A DNA stretch of 64,000 bases from an uncultured Clostridia bacterium (GTDB taxonomy: Bacteria > Bacillota > Clostridia > Saccharofermentanales > DTU023): contig CAMJYM010000001.1 in assembly GCA_946220865.1 (NCBI GenBank), positions 62,001-126,000 on the forward strand, written 5' to 3'. The notes beneath the pieces are model-generated. The model saw only the letters and a program-made list of their open reading frames with translations. It had not been told where the DNA came from and ran no database searches. Each line of letters begins with the position of its first letter. The stretch's first letter is position 1. The position numbers and the translations under genes were made by a program. Below are positions 31,615-40,963 of the stretch, one piece after another.

Positions 31615-32534
31615 CATACCCTCCACAGTTCAGCTGGATAAATTCCTGCCGCTATCTTTTCCCGCAAAGCCTGCATGACACTCTCTTTGTCCTCGTGATA
31701 GGTGATGCCGAACCAATGGTCGTGACTGATATGAACACGCACGCGAATTTTTTCCTCAGCCAGCAGCTCACCGATCAGAGAAGGCAGAAGGTACTCGGAT
31801 TTTAGAGGATTAGCCGGCACAGCCTCACGGAAGAACTTTGGCCAGTAGACTTCAACCGTCTGCATAAACTCCGGTGAAAACCCCCAGAAGTTCATGGATA
31901 CAGGGGAATCCAGCGCAACCTTTTCCCAGCTTTTGCCACCGTCTTCGGAAAAGAGAGCCACGCCCTCACCTTCTTTTATCATGCGGCGTTCAACAATTTC
32001 CCTGAGATAGCCCTCTTCAACTCGACAAAGTCCCCGTGCCACATGTCCGTTGGGCGAAAGGGTATGACCCAGAACATAGGTCACAATATCTGCTGAATTT
32101 TTTTCATGCTCCTCACAGAGCAGGCGATAGATTAAGCGATACGCCTCCGGTCCGTAGTAGTCATCAGCATTGATCACCGCAAAAGGGGCATCGATAAGAT
32201 CACGGGCTGCCAGGAGCGCATGAGCCGTTCCCCAGGGCTTGACCCGCCCTTCCGGTATCGTTTCTCCCTCAGGGATATCCTTTAAAGACTGAAAGGCATA
32301 CTGCACCTCAAAGAACTTTTTAATACGGCTGCCGATAGCTGCATCAAAAGCTGCTTCATCTTCTTTCTTGATGATGAAAACAACCCGTTTAAAGCCCGCT
32401 TGTCTCGCATCATAAAGCGAGTAGTCCATAAGGATTTCGCCATTTGGGCCAAGGGCATCAATCTGTTTCAGGCCTCCATAGCGAGACCCCATTCCTGCGG
32501 CTAGTATCAGTAATATCGGCTCTTTTTGCATCAT
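31614..32534 (-). CDS. Sugar-phosphate nucleotidyltransferase family protein
   Basis: 306 residues. LLILAAGMGSRYGGLKQIDALGPNGEILMDYSLYDA is the NTP-binding signature of GalU/RmlA-like pyrophosphorylases, followed by AVINADDYYGPEAY with the metal-binding Asp. The C-terminal part contains SMNFWGFSPEFMQTVE. The activated sugar cannot be named from sequence; UTP- or dTTP-glucose type is possible. ATG 32534 has GGGAG 5 bases upstream. Overlaps argS by one base. Confidence 0.82.
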   Translation of the reverse strand: MMQKEPILLILAAGMGSRYGGLKQIDALGPNGEILMDYSLYDARQAGFKRVVFIIKKEDEAAFDAAIGSRIKKFFEVQYAFQSLKDIPEGETIPEGRVKPWGTAHALLAARDLIDAPFAVINADDYYGPEAYRLIYRLLCEEHEKNSADIVTYVLGHTLSPNGHVARGLCRVEEGYLREIVERRMIKEGEGVALFSEDGGKSWEKVALDSPVSMNFWGFSPEFMQTVEVYWPKFFREAVPANPLKSEYLLPSLIGELLAEEKIRVRVHISHDHWFGITYHEDKESVMQALREKIAAGIYPAELWRV

Positions 32535-32735
32535 CAATTCTCCCTCATCTGCCGCGATCGTTTGCGGCCATAAAGTTTTTCTCCTGAAAGAAAAGCCTGA
32601 TCTATCTTAGCACAGAATAAAGCCAACATTCTGCCCTGAAATGTGGTCCTTTGACCGCTGGAGAGCCTCAGACTTTAAGCTGTCATAATTGCGGCCAGGC
32701 ATCATTCCCAGAACGCGAAGCGCAAGATCTCAAAG

Positions 32736-35006
32736 TCAGTGTCGTCCTGCATCATAAGAAGTTGCGGGTTCATAATGCTCTTCTTGCTCTGCTCGCTCCC
32801 GGAAAACCTCCGCAGCCCGAATGGCCGCTCTGCTGAGTTCAATCTGAGAATCCAGAATTTCCCGACCACGGCGGTCTACCGCATGGTAGAGTCCGTCAGC
32901 CTGGCAGATGTGAGCACGTTCGGTATCACGCAGTTCCAGATCAAGGATCTGGAAAATACGGTCACGACAGACAGGGTCATGCACCGGCATCATCAGCTCT
33001 ATGCGTCGGTCGAGGTTCCTGGGCATCCAATCCGCACTGCCGATGAGCAGGTCCTCTGCTCCGCTGTTATAGTAATAAAAAATCCGGGAATGCTCGAGGA
33101 AGCGCCCCACCACACTGCGCACTTCAATGTTTTCTGAAAGGCCTTTCACCCCCGGTCTGAGGCAGCAGATTCCACGAACAACAAGGCGGATAAGTACGCC
33201 CGCCTGAGAGGCTGCATAAAGAGCATCAATGATTTCCGGATCCACGAGAGAGTTTGTTTTACCCAAAATCATGGCCTTCTGCCCATTTTCAGCATGCCTT
33301 TTTTCACGCTCAATGCGAAAGAGAGTGTCCGCTTTCAACCAACGCGGCGCAGGGACCAGGAGATTCCAGCTGTGTGGAAGGGAAAAGCCAGAAATCATAT
33401 TAAAGAAATTCGTCGCATCTTCTCCCAGTCGTTCGGAGCAGGACCAGATCCCCAGATCGGTGTATATTCTGGCTGTCTTGTCGTTATAGTTCCCCGTCCC
33501 GATGTGCACGTAACGGCGCAGGCCATCTTCCTCCTCGCGCACGATTAAAGTGATTTTGCTGTGGGTCTTCAGCCCACGTATGCCATAGAGAACATGGCAG
33601 CCTGCTCTTTCAAGTTCACGCGCCCAGTGAATATTGTTTTCCTCATCAAAACGGGCCTTGAGTTCGACCAGCACAAGCACCTGCTTCCCGGCCTCAGCAG
33701 CCCGGGCCAGCGAGGCAATGATCGGCGAATCTGAGCTCACGCGGTAAAGGGTCTGCTTAATGGCCAGAACCTGAGGATCTTCAGCGGCCTCACTGATCAC
33801 ACGAATCACCGGATCAAAGCTTTCATAGGGGTGATGCAGCAGAATATCGCGCTCACGGATACAGGCAAACACGTTTTTGTCTTTCGGAAAAGCCGGTGAA
33901 GGCTGAGGGTTGAAAGGAGGATAATGCAAATCCGGACGCGGAGGCAGGAGGCCAGGAATTTTCGAGACAAAAGTCAGATCTATGGGACCCCGAATACGAA
34001 AGATCTGCTCCTCCGGGACCTTCATCTCTTCCTGGAGTATGGCCAGTTCTTCCGGTTGGGCAGCATGCTCCAATTCCAGGCGAATCACTTCGCCGCGCTT
34101 GCGTAATTTGAGTTTGTCCTCAATCTCTGAAAGAAGATCTGAGGTATCCTCCTCATCGACCACAAAGTCAGCATTGCGCATAATACGAAAGGTGTGTGCT
34201 GATTGTATTTCCGCATTGTCGAAAAGTTTTTCGATAAAGAGGCGAACCAGATCTTCCAGGAGAATAAAGCCATGGGCTTCCCCGCTCTCGCCTGGTGAAT
34301 GCTCTTCGAGGGTGAGAGGAATCAGGCGCGGCAAATTAGAAGGAATCTGCACAATCGCATAAGGCGCCGTAGTTTTGCTTTTTCCCTCAGCATCAGCCTT
34401 GCTTTTGGGCTTTTTCTCCTGACTCGCATACTGGCTGACATTTTCAGGCAGCCTTGCGGGGATAACCAGGAGATTAAGGCTCTTGCTGCTGATCAGAGGA
34501 AAGGGCCTTGCCGCATCAACAGCGATGGGCGAAAGAACGGGAAAGATCTGCTGGTCGAAATATCTTTCCAGTTCGTCTTTCTGCTCCTCGCTCAGTTCGG
34601 AAGTCTGAATAATTTCAATGCCTTCGTTCTTTAATTGAGGCAAAATCTGCCGATTCCAGGTACTGTATTGTTTTTTAAAAAAGCGTTTATTGCGTTTGAG
34701 AAGAAGTTCCAGTTGTTTTGCAGGAGGCAGACCTGCAGGATCAGGCTTGCTGCCTCCAGCCTGGACCAGATCAATCAGGGAGGCCACACGGATCATGAAA
34801 AATTCGTCCAGATTGCTGCCCGTAATGGCCAGAAAATTAAGGCGCTCAAAGAGCGGGTTGTTCTTATCCCGCGCTTCTTCCAGGACACGTTCATTAAACT
34901 CCATCCAGGACAGCTCGCGATTCACAAAACGGGTTTCACCCTCAGAAAGAACCGCAGGTATTTCAGAACGATACATCGTCTCAAGGGCCGATTCATAGAT
35001 ACTCAT
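32736..35006 (-). CDS. ppk1: Polyphosphate kinase 1
   Basis: Makes polyphosphate from ATP reversibly; membrane-associated. 756 residues. RFVNRELSWMEFNERVLEEA and AITGSNLDEFFMIRVA mark the N-terminal domain. The autophosphorylated His lies in RGLKTHSKITLIVREE and a second conserved His in EHSRIFYYYNSG; SADWMPRNLDRRIE is also conserved. GGGG lies 6 bases before ATG 35006. Located downstream of a Ppx-like gene, a common poly-P pair. Confidence 0.94.
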   Translation of the reverse strand: MSIYESALETMYRSEIPAVLSEGETRFVNRELSWMEFNERVLEEARDKNNPLFERLNFLAITGSNLDEFFMIRVASLIDLVQAGGSKPDPAGLPPAKQLELLLKRNKRFFKKQYSTWNRQILPQLKNEGIEIIQTSELSEEQKDELERYFDQQIFPVLSPIAVDAARPFPLISSKSLNLLVIPARLPENVSQYASQEKKPKSKADAEGKSKTTAPYAIVQIPSNLPRLIPLTLEEHSPGESGEAHGFILLEDLVRLFIEKLFDNAEIQSAHTFRIMRNADFVVDEEDTSDLLSEIEDKLKLRKRGEVIRLELEHAAQPEELAILQEEMKVPEEQIFRIRGPIDLTFVSKIPGLLPPRPDLHYPPFNPQPSPAFPKDKNVFACIRERDILLHHPYESFDPVIRVISEAAEDPQVLAIKQTLYRVSSDSPIIASLARAAEAGKQVLVLVELKARFDEENNIHWARELERAGCHVLYGIRGLKTHSKITLIVREEEDGLRRYVHIGTGNYNDKTARIYTDLGIWSCSERLGEDATNFFNMISGFSLPHSWNLLVPAPRWLKADTLFRIEREKRHAENGQKAMILGKTNSLVDPEIIDALYAASQAGVLIRLVVRGICCLRPGVKGLSENIEVRSVVGRFLEHSRIFYYYNSGAEDLLIGSADWMPRNLDRRIELMMPVHDPVCRDRIFQILDLELRDTERAHICQADGLYHAVDRRGREILDSQIELSRAAIRAAEVFRERAEQEEHYEPATSYDAGRH

Positions 35007-35031
35007 CACATTCCCCTTTTTTCCAGGCTAA

Positions 35032-36576
35032 TCAGGCCTTTATCTCGCGATATTTTGCCTGCAGTGAAACACCAAAAACATCTTGGAAAAGCGCTTTGTG
35101 CCGCTCGAGTGTCCACATTTCCAGCATGATGTCCTCACTGCTGTAAAGATTCAAAACGTAGGAACCATCCTCATCCCGGCTCAGACGGCACTTTTGAATT
35201 TTCTGGCTGTGGCTGGCATCAAGCGCATTGGCCATACTCAGCAGAGCAAGCAATTTCATGAGATCCAGTTTATCCACGTCCTGCAGGTATTTCTGCAGGT
35301 TAGGTTTCCGCGTAAAATTGCCATTGTGGTAGTAAATCAGATTGGCCAGAAATTCCAGTTTGCGGTCACTGACCCCGGGGATCACCGCTGATTTAATGAT
35401 TTGATAGCTGAAAATATCATCGTCCTGCATACTGATATATTTGCCAACGTTGTGGAGCAGAGCGCCGATCTGCAGCATGACGCGGTCTTCTTCCTTCAGC
35501 CGGTGTAATCGCTGAGTCTGGTCAAAGAGTTCCAGACTGATGCGTGCAACCTGTTCGGAGTGCAGGCGGTCGGTCTGATAACGGCGTGCCAATTCGACAG
35601 AAGCTGCGTAGAGATCCTCCCTGGGGTCACGCAGATAACGCCTGCCGGAAAACTGCTGAGCAGCCTCCATGAGAAGGCCATTCTCCAGGCTGACATCAGG
35701 CAGCAGAGCATCGTCAAGATCACAGAGATCAAAGACTTCGTCGATCAGCAGAGCCATGGGAAGAAGCAAACTGGCATTTTCATCAGATATTCCTTCCTCC
35801 ATCACCAGACTCTGCTCAGAGCGACTTCGCAGCATGGCAAGGACACGGGAAAAATCCCTGCGGCTCAGGCGGCACTCTCCTGTCGGAGGCAGGCCTGAAA
35901 GCTTGCGCAAATGGGTCAGACCGGCTCCGGAACCATGAATAATAAAGTTCTGGACTTCCGCTGCGCGAGGCTCAAACTTGCGATAATTGGCCAGATCTCC
36001 GGAAACATACTCGCGGATAAGTTGATTAAAATCACGGCTATGCACAGCCAGCTCAGAAAGGAGCGCGCGTATGCGCAGCGAACCCATGCGTAAATTCTGT
36101 GAAGTCAGCAGGTGGGAATCCTCAAAGATGCTCAGCTGAATGGAGCCTGCTGCCAGGCCAAGTATCAGCGAAGGTTTTTTAATGGCCTCACGAAAAGCCT
36201 CCGAACATTCGCCAAGAGCCAGAAGCTGATAACCCACCTCCTCATTATTACTGAGAATGCGGACTTTAATCCCGCTGGCCCTTTCAATCTGGTCAAGAAT
36301 AAAGGCTCGGTTTTGGGCTTCGCGAATCGCTGAAGTGGCCGTCGCCAGGATCTGACAATCTGGATATTCCTGCAGTTTAAGGCGAAAAAGACTCAGCGTT
36401 TCTACGATCTGCCGGAGAACCGCTTCGGAAATAAAACCATCACGATAGGTATCTGAGCCTGCAGGCACGGTACGCTGAACGCGTTCAAGAAGCTTCGGCG
36501 GTTTGCGCTGGCGTAGCTGGGCGATACTCATGGATATCTCGTGAGAACCTACATCAATCACCGCTTGATACGTCAT
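35032..36576 (-). CDS. Ppx/GppA-like protein with C-terminal HD-type domain, active sites altered
   Basis: 514 residues. The N-terminal actin-like domain shows DVGSHEISMSIAQL, ATATSAIREAQN and NNEEVGYQL, corresponding to canonical DIGSNS, ATSAxR and EEA motifs, but the phosphate-2 loop DIGGGS reads LGLAAGS. The C-terminal helical HD-type domain has HSEQVARISLELFDQ and ALLHNVGKYIS, with Asn in place of the HD Asp, and the following HHxHS segment reads DDDIFS. It directly follows in the same unit as ppk1, 25 bases upstream of it. Enzymatic exopolyphosphatase activity is therefore doubtful; it may bind polyphosphate or (p)ppGpp. Confidence 0.75.
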   Translation of the reverse strand: MTYQAVIDVGSHEISMSIAQLRQRKPPKLLERVQRTVPAGSDTYRDGFISEAVLRQIVETLSLFRLKLQEYPDCQILATATSAIREAQNRAFILDQIERASGIKVRILSNNEEVGYQLLALGECSEAFREAIKKPSLILGLAAGSIQLSIFEDSHLLTSQNLRMGSLRIRALLSELAVHSRDFNQLIREYVSGDLANYRKFEPRAAEVQNFIIHGSGAGLTHLRKLSGLPPTGECRLSRRDFSRVLAMLRSRSEQSLVMEEGISDENASLLLPMALLIDEVFDLCDLDDALLPDVSLENGLLMEAAQQFSGRRYLRDPREDLYAASVELARRYQTDRLHSEQVARISLELFDQTQRLHRLKEEDRVMLQIGALLHNVGKYISMQDDDIFSYQIIKSAVIPGVSDRKLEFLANLIYYHNGNFTRKPNLQKYLQDVDKLDLMKLLALLSMANALDASHSQKIQKCRLSRDEDGSYVLNLYSSEDIMLEMWTLERHKALFQDVFGVSLQAKYREIKA

Positions 36577-36671
36577 ATGTTCTGCCTCCTGTTTTGATCT
36601 CTTTCAAAAAAAATCTCCGAAAACTCCCTTTTCTATAAGGTCCTGAAAATATTCCGGACCTTCCCTGCCTC

Positions 36672-37766
36672 CTAATCTTCATCCCCAAAAGATATTCCCG
36701 TAAGACGGGCCGCTTCAATGATCGGGCTGTCCAGGGGTACTTTTTTCAGGTTGAAGGCCGCCGTCCTAATCTCCGTGCGGTCAATCCTGCCGTTAATGAC
36801 CACAGGCATACGTCCAAAATCTTTTTCCCAGATCATCTTCGCTGCCTCAACCCCAAGCTCTGTGCTCAGCAGACGGTCATAAGCCGAGGGACTGCCACCG
36901 CGCACAAAATGGCCAGGAACAGCGACGCGGACTTCCTGAAGCGCCAGACCTTCCATGGCGTCTTCCAAATCATAACAGGCTCCTCGGAAACCTCTCGCAG
37001 CACGACTGGTCTCCAGTTCCTTGCTCGAAAGCTGAGCTTCTTCGACCGACATGGCCCCCTCTGCGATCACGATAATGGAGAAACGCTTTTTATGTTTTTC
37101 ACGGGTGTTGATGGCTTTGAGAACGGAATTCAGCTTATAGGGAATCTCCGGCAGCAGAATGATATCAGCGCCTCCGGCAATACCCGAATAAAGGGCCAGC
37201 CAGCCGACCTTGTGGCCCATAATTTCAATGATAAACACACGGCCATGAGAAGTTGCCGTGGTGTGAATGCCATCGATCACCTGGGTGGCCAAAGCGAAGG
37301 CCGAATTAAAGCCAAATGTTTCTTCAGTAATACCCAGATCATTATCAATGGTTTTAGGTAAACCAATCACATTAAGTCCCTGATCTGCGAGCAAGGAGGC
37401 GCTTTTCAGCGAACCATTGCCGCCCAGGACCACCAGCGCATCCAGTCGCATCTCCTTATAGCTATTGACCATGGCCTCAAGCTTTGTCGGCCCGTCAGGC
37501 TTTCCCGGATAGAGCCGTTCCTCCATTAGTTTATAAGGCTGACGGGAGGTCCCAAGAATTGTCCCCCCCAGAGTCAAAATTCCCGAAAACTCCTGCGAGC
37601 GCATTTTGCGATAGTGGCAGTGCATAAGACCGGCATAGCCATCCAGAAAGCCGAGAATTTCCGTTCCTGGATCTTTTTCGAACAAAGCCTTGGCCACGCC
37701 TCGCATGGTCGGATTTAAACCCTGGCAGTCTCCTCCGCTGGTTAACATTCCAATTCTCAGACTCAT
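36672..37766 (-). CDS. 6-phosphofructokinase, second copy
   Basis: 364 residues. MLTSGGDCQGLNPTMRGV, GGNGSLKSA and PKTIDNDLGITEETFGFNSA, EIMGHKVGWLALYSG, VAVPGHFVRGGSPSAYDRLLST. Position 104 (E. coli numbering) is Gly as in ATP enzymes, whereas position 124 is Lys as in PPi enzymes, so nucleotide preference is uncertain (ATP or mixed). GAGG 8 bases before ATG. Divergent from the NYN gene, sharing a region with a 13-base inverted repeat. Confidence 0.87.
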   Translation of the reverse strand: MSLRIGMLTSGGDCQGLNPTMRGVAKALFEKDPGTEILGFLDGYAGLMHCHYRKMRSQEFSGILTLGGTILGTSRQPYKLMEERLYPGKPDGPTKLEAMVNSYKEMRLDALVVLGGNGSLKSASLLADQGLNVIGLPKTIDNDLGITEETFGFNSAFALATQVIDGIHTTATSHGRVFIIEIMGHKVGWLALYSGIAGGADIILLPEIPYKLNSVLKAINTREKHKKRFSIIVIAEGAMSVEEAQLSSKELETSRAARGFRGACYDLEDAMEGLALQEVRVAVPGHFVRGGSPSAYDRLLSTELGVEAAKMIWEKDFGRMPVVINGRIDRTEIRTAAFNLKKVPLDSPIIEAARLTGISFGDED

Positions 37767-37796
37767 GTTCTTGTCCTCATTTCAAAATTTCTTTTA

Positions 37797-37842
37797 TTAT
37801 AACGGTTTTTATCGCTGAAAAAGGGACACAAAACCGTTATAA
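37797..37842. promoter_or_regulatory. 13-base inverted repeat overlapping divergent -10 boxes
   Basis: Arms TTATAACGGTTTT (37797-37809) and AAAACCGTTATAA (37830-37842), perfect, 20-base spacer. Each arm contains a TATAAT reading outward: minus strand toward pfk (37796-37801) and plus strand toward the NYN gene (37838-37843). Possible common operator or symmetric divergent promoter. Confidence 0.6.
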
Positions 37843-37873
37843 TTTCATAAACTACAGAAAGGCCAGCCTTTGC

Positions 37874-38770
37874 ATGGATGAAATTGAATCAAAAGAAGTT
37901 CGTCTGGCAGTTTTGATCGACGCCGACAACATCAGCTACCATTATATTGAGCCAATGATGCAGGAAATTGCCCGCTACGGCACCCCCACGATCAAGAGGA
38001 TCTATGGCGACTGGACCAAACCAAATCTCAATGGTTGGAAAAGTCTCCTTCTCGATTATGCCATCAGCCCGGTTCAGCAGTTTGCCTATACCACGGGTAA
38101 AAATTCCACAGACTCTGCGTTAATTATCGACGCCATGGATATCCTTTATGCCGAAAAAGCCGACGCCTTCTGCCTCGTGTCCTCAGACAGTGACTTTACG
38201 CGTCTCGCAGGTCGTCTCCGGGAAGCAGGAAAAACCGTTTATGGTATTGGCGAGCAGAAAACCCCAAATGCTTTTATTGCCGCCTGCGATCGCTTCATTT
38301 ATCTGGAAATCCTCGATCAGGAAGATGATGAGGAAGAGAGCGATGAAGCCGGAGATGAAAAGGCCGGCAGCGATCGCGGTGAAAAAGCTGGAAGTAAATC
38401 CCGGATCAGCAGCCGCAGCAAGTGCAGCAAGGAAAATAAGGAAAAACCTGTCAATAAAGGCCGTCAGAAGCGTGTGCTGAAGAAAATCGATCACCGCCTT
38501 CTGAACCTCATCGATCAAAGTATTCTCGATATCGAGGATGACGATGGCTGGGCCTATCTGGGCGACCTCGGTCAGCTGATCGGCAAGAAACAGCCGGCCT
38601 TTGATTCGCGTAACTATGGCTTCGCCAAACTCTCTACCCTGATCGGCTCACTGGAACAATATGAGATGCAGTATCGGGATATGCCCCGTGGCAGCGGACA
38701 GGAAAAACAGCTTTTTGTCCGTGTCAAAAATGACCCCACCCGCATTAAGAAAAACGAACGCGCTTTTTAG
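37874..38770 (+). CDS. NYN domain RNase-like protein with C-terminal OST-HTH/LOTUS-type domain
   Basis: 298 residues. N-terminal NYN (PIN-like) domain: RLAVLIDADNIS with the metal-binding Asp, KRIYGDWTKPN, TTGKNSTDSALIIDAMDILY and AFCLVSSDSDFTRLAGRLREAGKTVYGIG, residues about 10-150. An acidic/Lys-rich linker (about 155-205) precedes a C-terminal domain (about 210-290, LIDQSILDIEDDDGWAYLGDLGQLI and FGFAKLSTLI-type pattern) resembling OST-HTH RNA-binding domains. Predicted RNA-processing nuclease; target unknown. AAAGG is about 10 bases before ATG. Ends 12 bases before a convergent kinase gene and its terminator lies inside that gene. Confidence 0.82.
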   Translation: MDEIESKEVRLAVLIDADNISYHYIEPMMQEIARYGTPTIKRIYGDWTKPNLNGWKSLLLDYAISPVQQFAYTTGKNSTDSALIIDAMDILYAEKADAFCLVSSDSDFTRLAGRLREAGKTVYGIGEQKTPNAFIAACDRFIYLEILDQEDDEEESDEAGDEKAGSDRGEKAGSKSRISSRSKCSKENKEKPVNKGRQKRVLKKIDHRLLNLIDQSILDIEDDDGWAYLGDLGQLIGKKQPAFDSRNYGFAKLSTLIGSLEQYEMQYRDMPRGSGQEKQLFVRVKNDPTRIKKNERAF

Positions 38771-38782
38771 AAGCCAGGCAGC

Positions 38783-39421
38783 TCACACCGGAAGTGAAAG
38801 ATCCAGAAGAAAATCGGCCTTCTCTCGCAAAGAGAAGGCTTTTTCATAGGCCCTCTCCATGGGCAGCCAGCGCTCCTGAAAATCTCTGAGCCATTCAGGA
38901 TCACCCACACAGCGGCGCTGAAGCCTCGCCCACTGCAGCTCGGGATTGACGACGGCAAAAGCTGTGAGATCCCAGTGGTCCACAAGCTGAGGGTGCAAAG
39001 CGTACGAGCCTTCAATGATGTATAAATCCGAAGCAGCAATGCTGCGTTCTTCTACCAGAGTCTGCAGGCGGCAGTCAAAGCGTTGGAAAGTGAAAGCCTG
39101 CCCTTTTTCAAGTGGCAGCAGGACTTCCTCCTGAAAGCGGCAGAAGTCTATGTTGGCAGCTGGGATGACCTGCTTTCCCTCCTTACGCCTGGCTGCAGGG
39201 AGAAAAAAGTCATCCATGTGGATAAGAGGAGAGGATAAAGTTGCTGCTAATTGGCCCGCCAGCGTTGATTTACCTGAGGCGGCCATACCATCCAGGGCAA
39301 AAAGCAGGGGTCTTTTCTTTTCACCGGCAGGAATCCCTTGCGCACGTGCAGTCCACAGTTCCTGCAGCTTCTCAATTAAAGCGACGCGGGCTGCTGCCCG
39401 CGTCGCAATGAACTTAGTCAT
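38783..39421 (-). CDS. Uridine kinase-like P-loop nucleoside/pantothenate-type kinase
   Basis: 212 residues. Walker A ALDGMAASGKSTLAGQLA at about residue 43, followed by IHMDDFFLP, LYIIEGSYALHP and WLRDFQERWLPMERAYE. Organisation matches uridine-kinase/phosphoribulokinase-like P-loop kinases of small molecules; the substrate is not determined by sequence. Convergent with the NYN gene. Weak ribosome binding site (GAGC). Confidence 0.72.
   Translation of the reverse strand: MTKFIATRAAARVALIEKLQELWTARAQGIPAGEKKRPLLFALDGMAASGKSTLAGQLAATLSSPLIHMDDFFLPAARRKEGKQVIPAANIDFCRFQEEVLLPLEKGQAFTFQRFDCRLQTLVEERSIAASDLYIIEGSYALHPQLVDHWDLTAFAVVNPELQWARLQRRCVGDPEWLRDFQERWLPMERAYEKAFSLREKADFLLDLSLPV
38817..38844 (+). 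terminator. Intrinsic terminator for the NYN gene inside the opposing kinase gene
   Basis: Perfect 9-base-pair stem GCCTTCTCT/AGAGAAGGC with loop CGCAA followed by TTTTT on the plus strand, 47 bases after the NYN stop. It falls within the 3' end of the minus-strand kinase coding region. Confidence 0.75.
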
Positions 39422-39466
39422 AAGCGTTGCTCTGTTTGTCTAAGAATGATATTGGTTCTCTCCGCT

Positions 39467-40828
39467 TTAGAGGAAGATATACTTCAATATGAAGAGGACG
39501 AAAAGGATATACATAAGGACACTGATCTTCTTCGCTTTGCCACAGGCCAGATTAATCACGACGTAGAAGATAACCCCCCAGGAAATACCTTCTGCAATGC
39601 TGTAGAAGAAAGGCATGGCCAGCAGGGCAATGTACGCCGGGACAGCCTCCGTGATATCCTCGAAATTCACCTTGAGAATCGAAGTAAACATCAGGTAGCC
39701 AACATAAATCAGAGCAGCAGCGGTCGCAAAAGCCGGGATGCTCAGGAAGAGCGGAGCTAAGAGCAGAGAAAGCAGGAAGAGTACACCTGTGGTCAGTGCC
39801 GTGAGGCCCGTGCGTCCGCCCTCAGCAACGCCGGCGGAAGATTCGACAAAGGTCGTCACCGTGGAGGTACCGAGAGTAGCGCCGACGGTCGTACCAATGG
39901 CATCGGAGAGCAGAGCGCCTTTAATTCCGGGAAGTCTGCCCTTCTCGTTCAGCATATCCGCCTTGGAAGCGACCCCGATCAGGGTGCCCAAGGTATCGAA
40001 GATATCCACATAGAGGAAGGAGAGCATGACCGTAATAAAGGTCATCACCGTAACCCCCTCAAGATTGGGATGGAAAACGGCAAAGGCTACATCCTTAAAG
40101 CCACCCAGCGCAGCAAAGGAGAACGACGGATAGAGCGAATAAAAACCATTTTCAAAATCAGGAACATAGAGGCCAATGAGCTGGCATAGCATGCCCAGCA
40201 CCCAGGTGCCGACGATGCCGTAAAGAATGGCTCCGCGAACCTTTTTATAAGCCAGAATCGCGATGATCGCCACGCCGACAAGGCAGAGAATAGCAGAAAT
40301 ACCTACAGAATAGAAAGTCTCACCGGTAAATTTGGTAATGGCCACTTTGGTCGCAGGATTGGCCACCACCAGATGGCCGTTGCTCAGGCCGATAAAGGCG
40401 ATGAAGAGGCCGATGCTGGCGCTGATGGCATGCTTAAGAGAAATAGGAATGGCATTGAAAATCGCTTCACGGACATTGGTCACACTGAGGATGATGAAGA
40501 TCAAACCTTCGAAGAGAACTGCCAGCAAAGCCACCGTCCAGTGATAGCCCATTTTCAGACAAACCGTATAGGCAAAGTAAGCATTCAGGCCCATTCCGGG
40601 TGCCAGCGCAAAGGGCAGGTTTGCAAAAAAAGCCATACAGAAACAGGCGATAGCAGAGGAAACCGCCGTCGCCACAAGGACACCGCCAACCGGCATACCG
40701 GCATCCTTCAGGATGTTCGGGTTAACGGCTAAAATATAGGCCATGGTCATAAAGGTCGTCAGACCGGCCATGATCTCACTTCCGGCAGAGACGCCGTGGT
40801 CCTTGAGTTTGAATACTTTTTCAAACAT
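39467..40828 (-). CDS. NCS2 family purine permease (PbuG/GuaB-type)
   Basis: 453 residues, mostly hydrophobic, about 12-13 membrane helices. MFEKVFKLKDHGVSAGSEIMAGLTTFMTMAYILAVNP is the AzgA/PbuG signature of adenine, guanine and hypoxanthine importers. ATG 40828 is chosen because GGAGG lies 7 bases upstream. No purine riboswitch was recognised in the 234 bases before it. Imports purines for salvage; substrate spectrum inferred. Confidence 0.9.
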   Translation of the reverse strand: MFEKVFKLKDHGVSAGSEIMAGLTTFMTMAYILAVNPNILKDAGMPVGGVLVATAVSSAIACFCMAFFANLPFALAPGMGLNAYFAYTVCLKMGYHWTVALLAVLFEGLIFIILSVTNVREAIFNAIPISLKHAISASIGLFIAFIGLSNGHLVVANPATKVAITKFTGETFYSVGISAILCLVGVAIIAILAYKKVRGAILYGIVGTWVLGMLCQLIGLYVPDFENGFYSLYPSFSFAALGGFKDVAFAVFHPNLEGVTVMTFITVMLSFLYVDIFDTLGTLIGVASKADMLNEKGRLPGIKGALLSDAIGTTVGATLGTSTVTTFVESSAGVAEGGRTGLTALTTGVLFLLSLLLAPLFLSIPAFATAAALIYVGYLMFTSILKVNFEDITEAVPAYIALLAMPFFYSIAEGISWGVIFYVVINLACGKAKKISVLMYILFVLFILKYIFL

Positions 40829-40963
40829 ACAATCACCTCCAAAACAAGTTGGCATAAATCATCTGATTCATGCATCCTTATAGATATCCTACCATATGAA
40901 ACGCAAAGAAAAATACTAAAAATATCACAAAGCGCAGGGAAAAATTACTAAAAAATTTATAAA

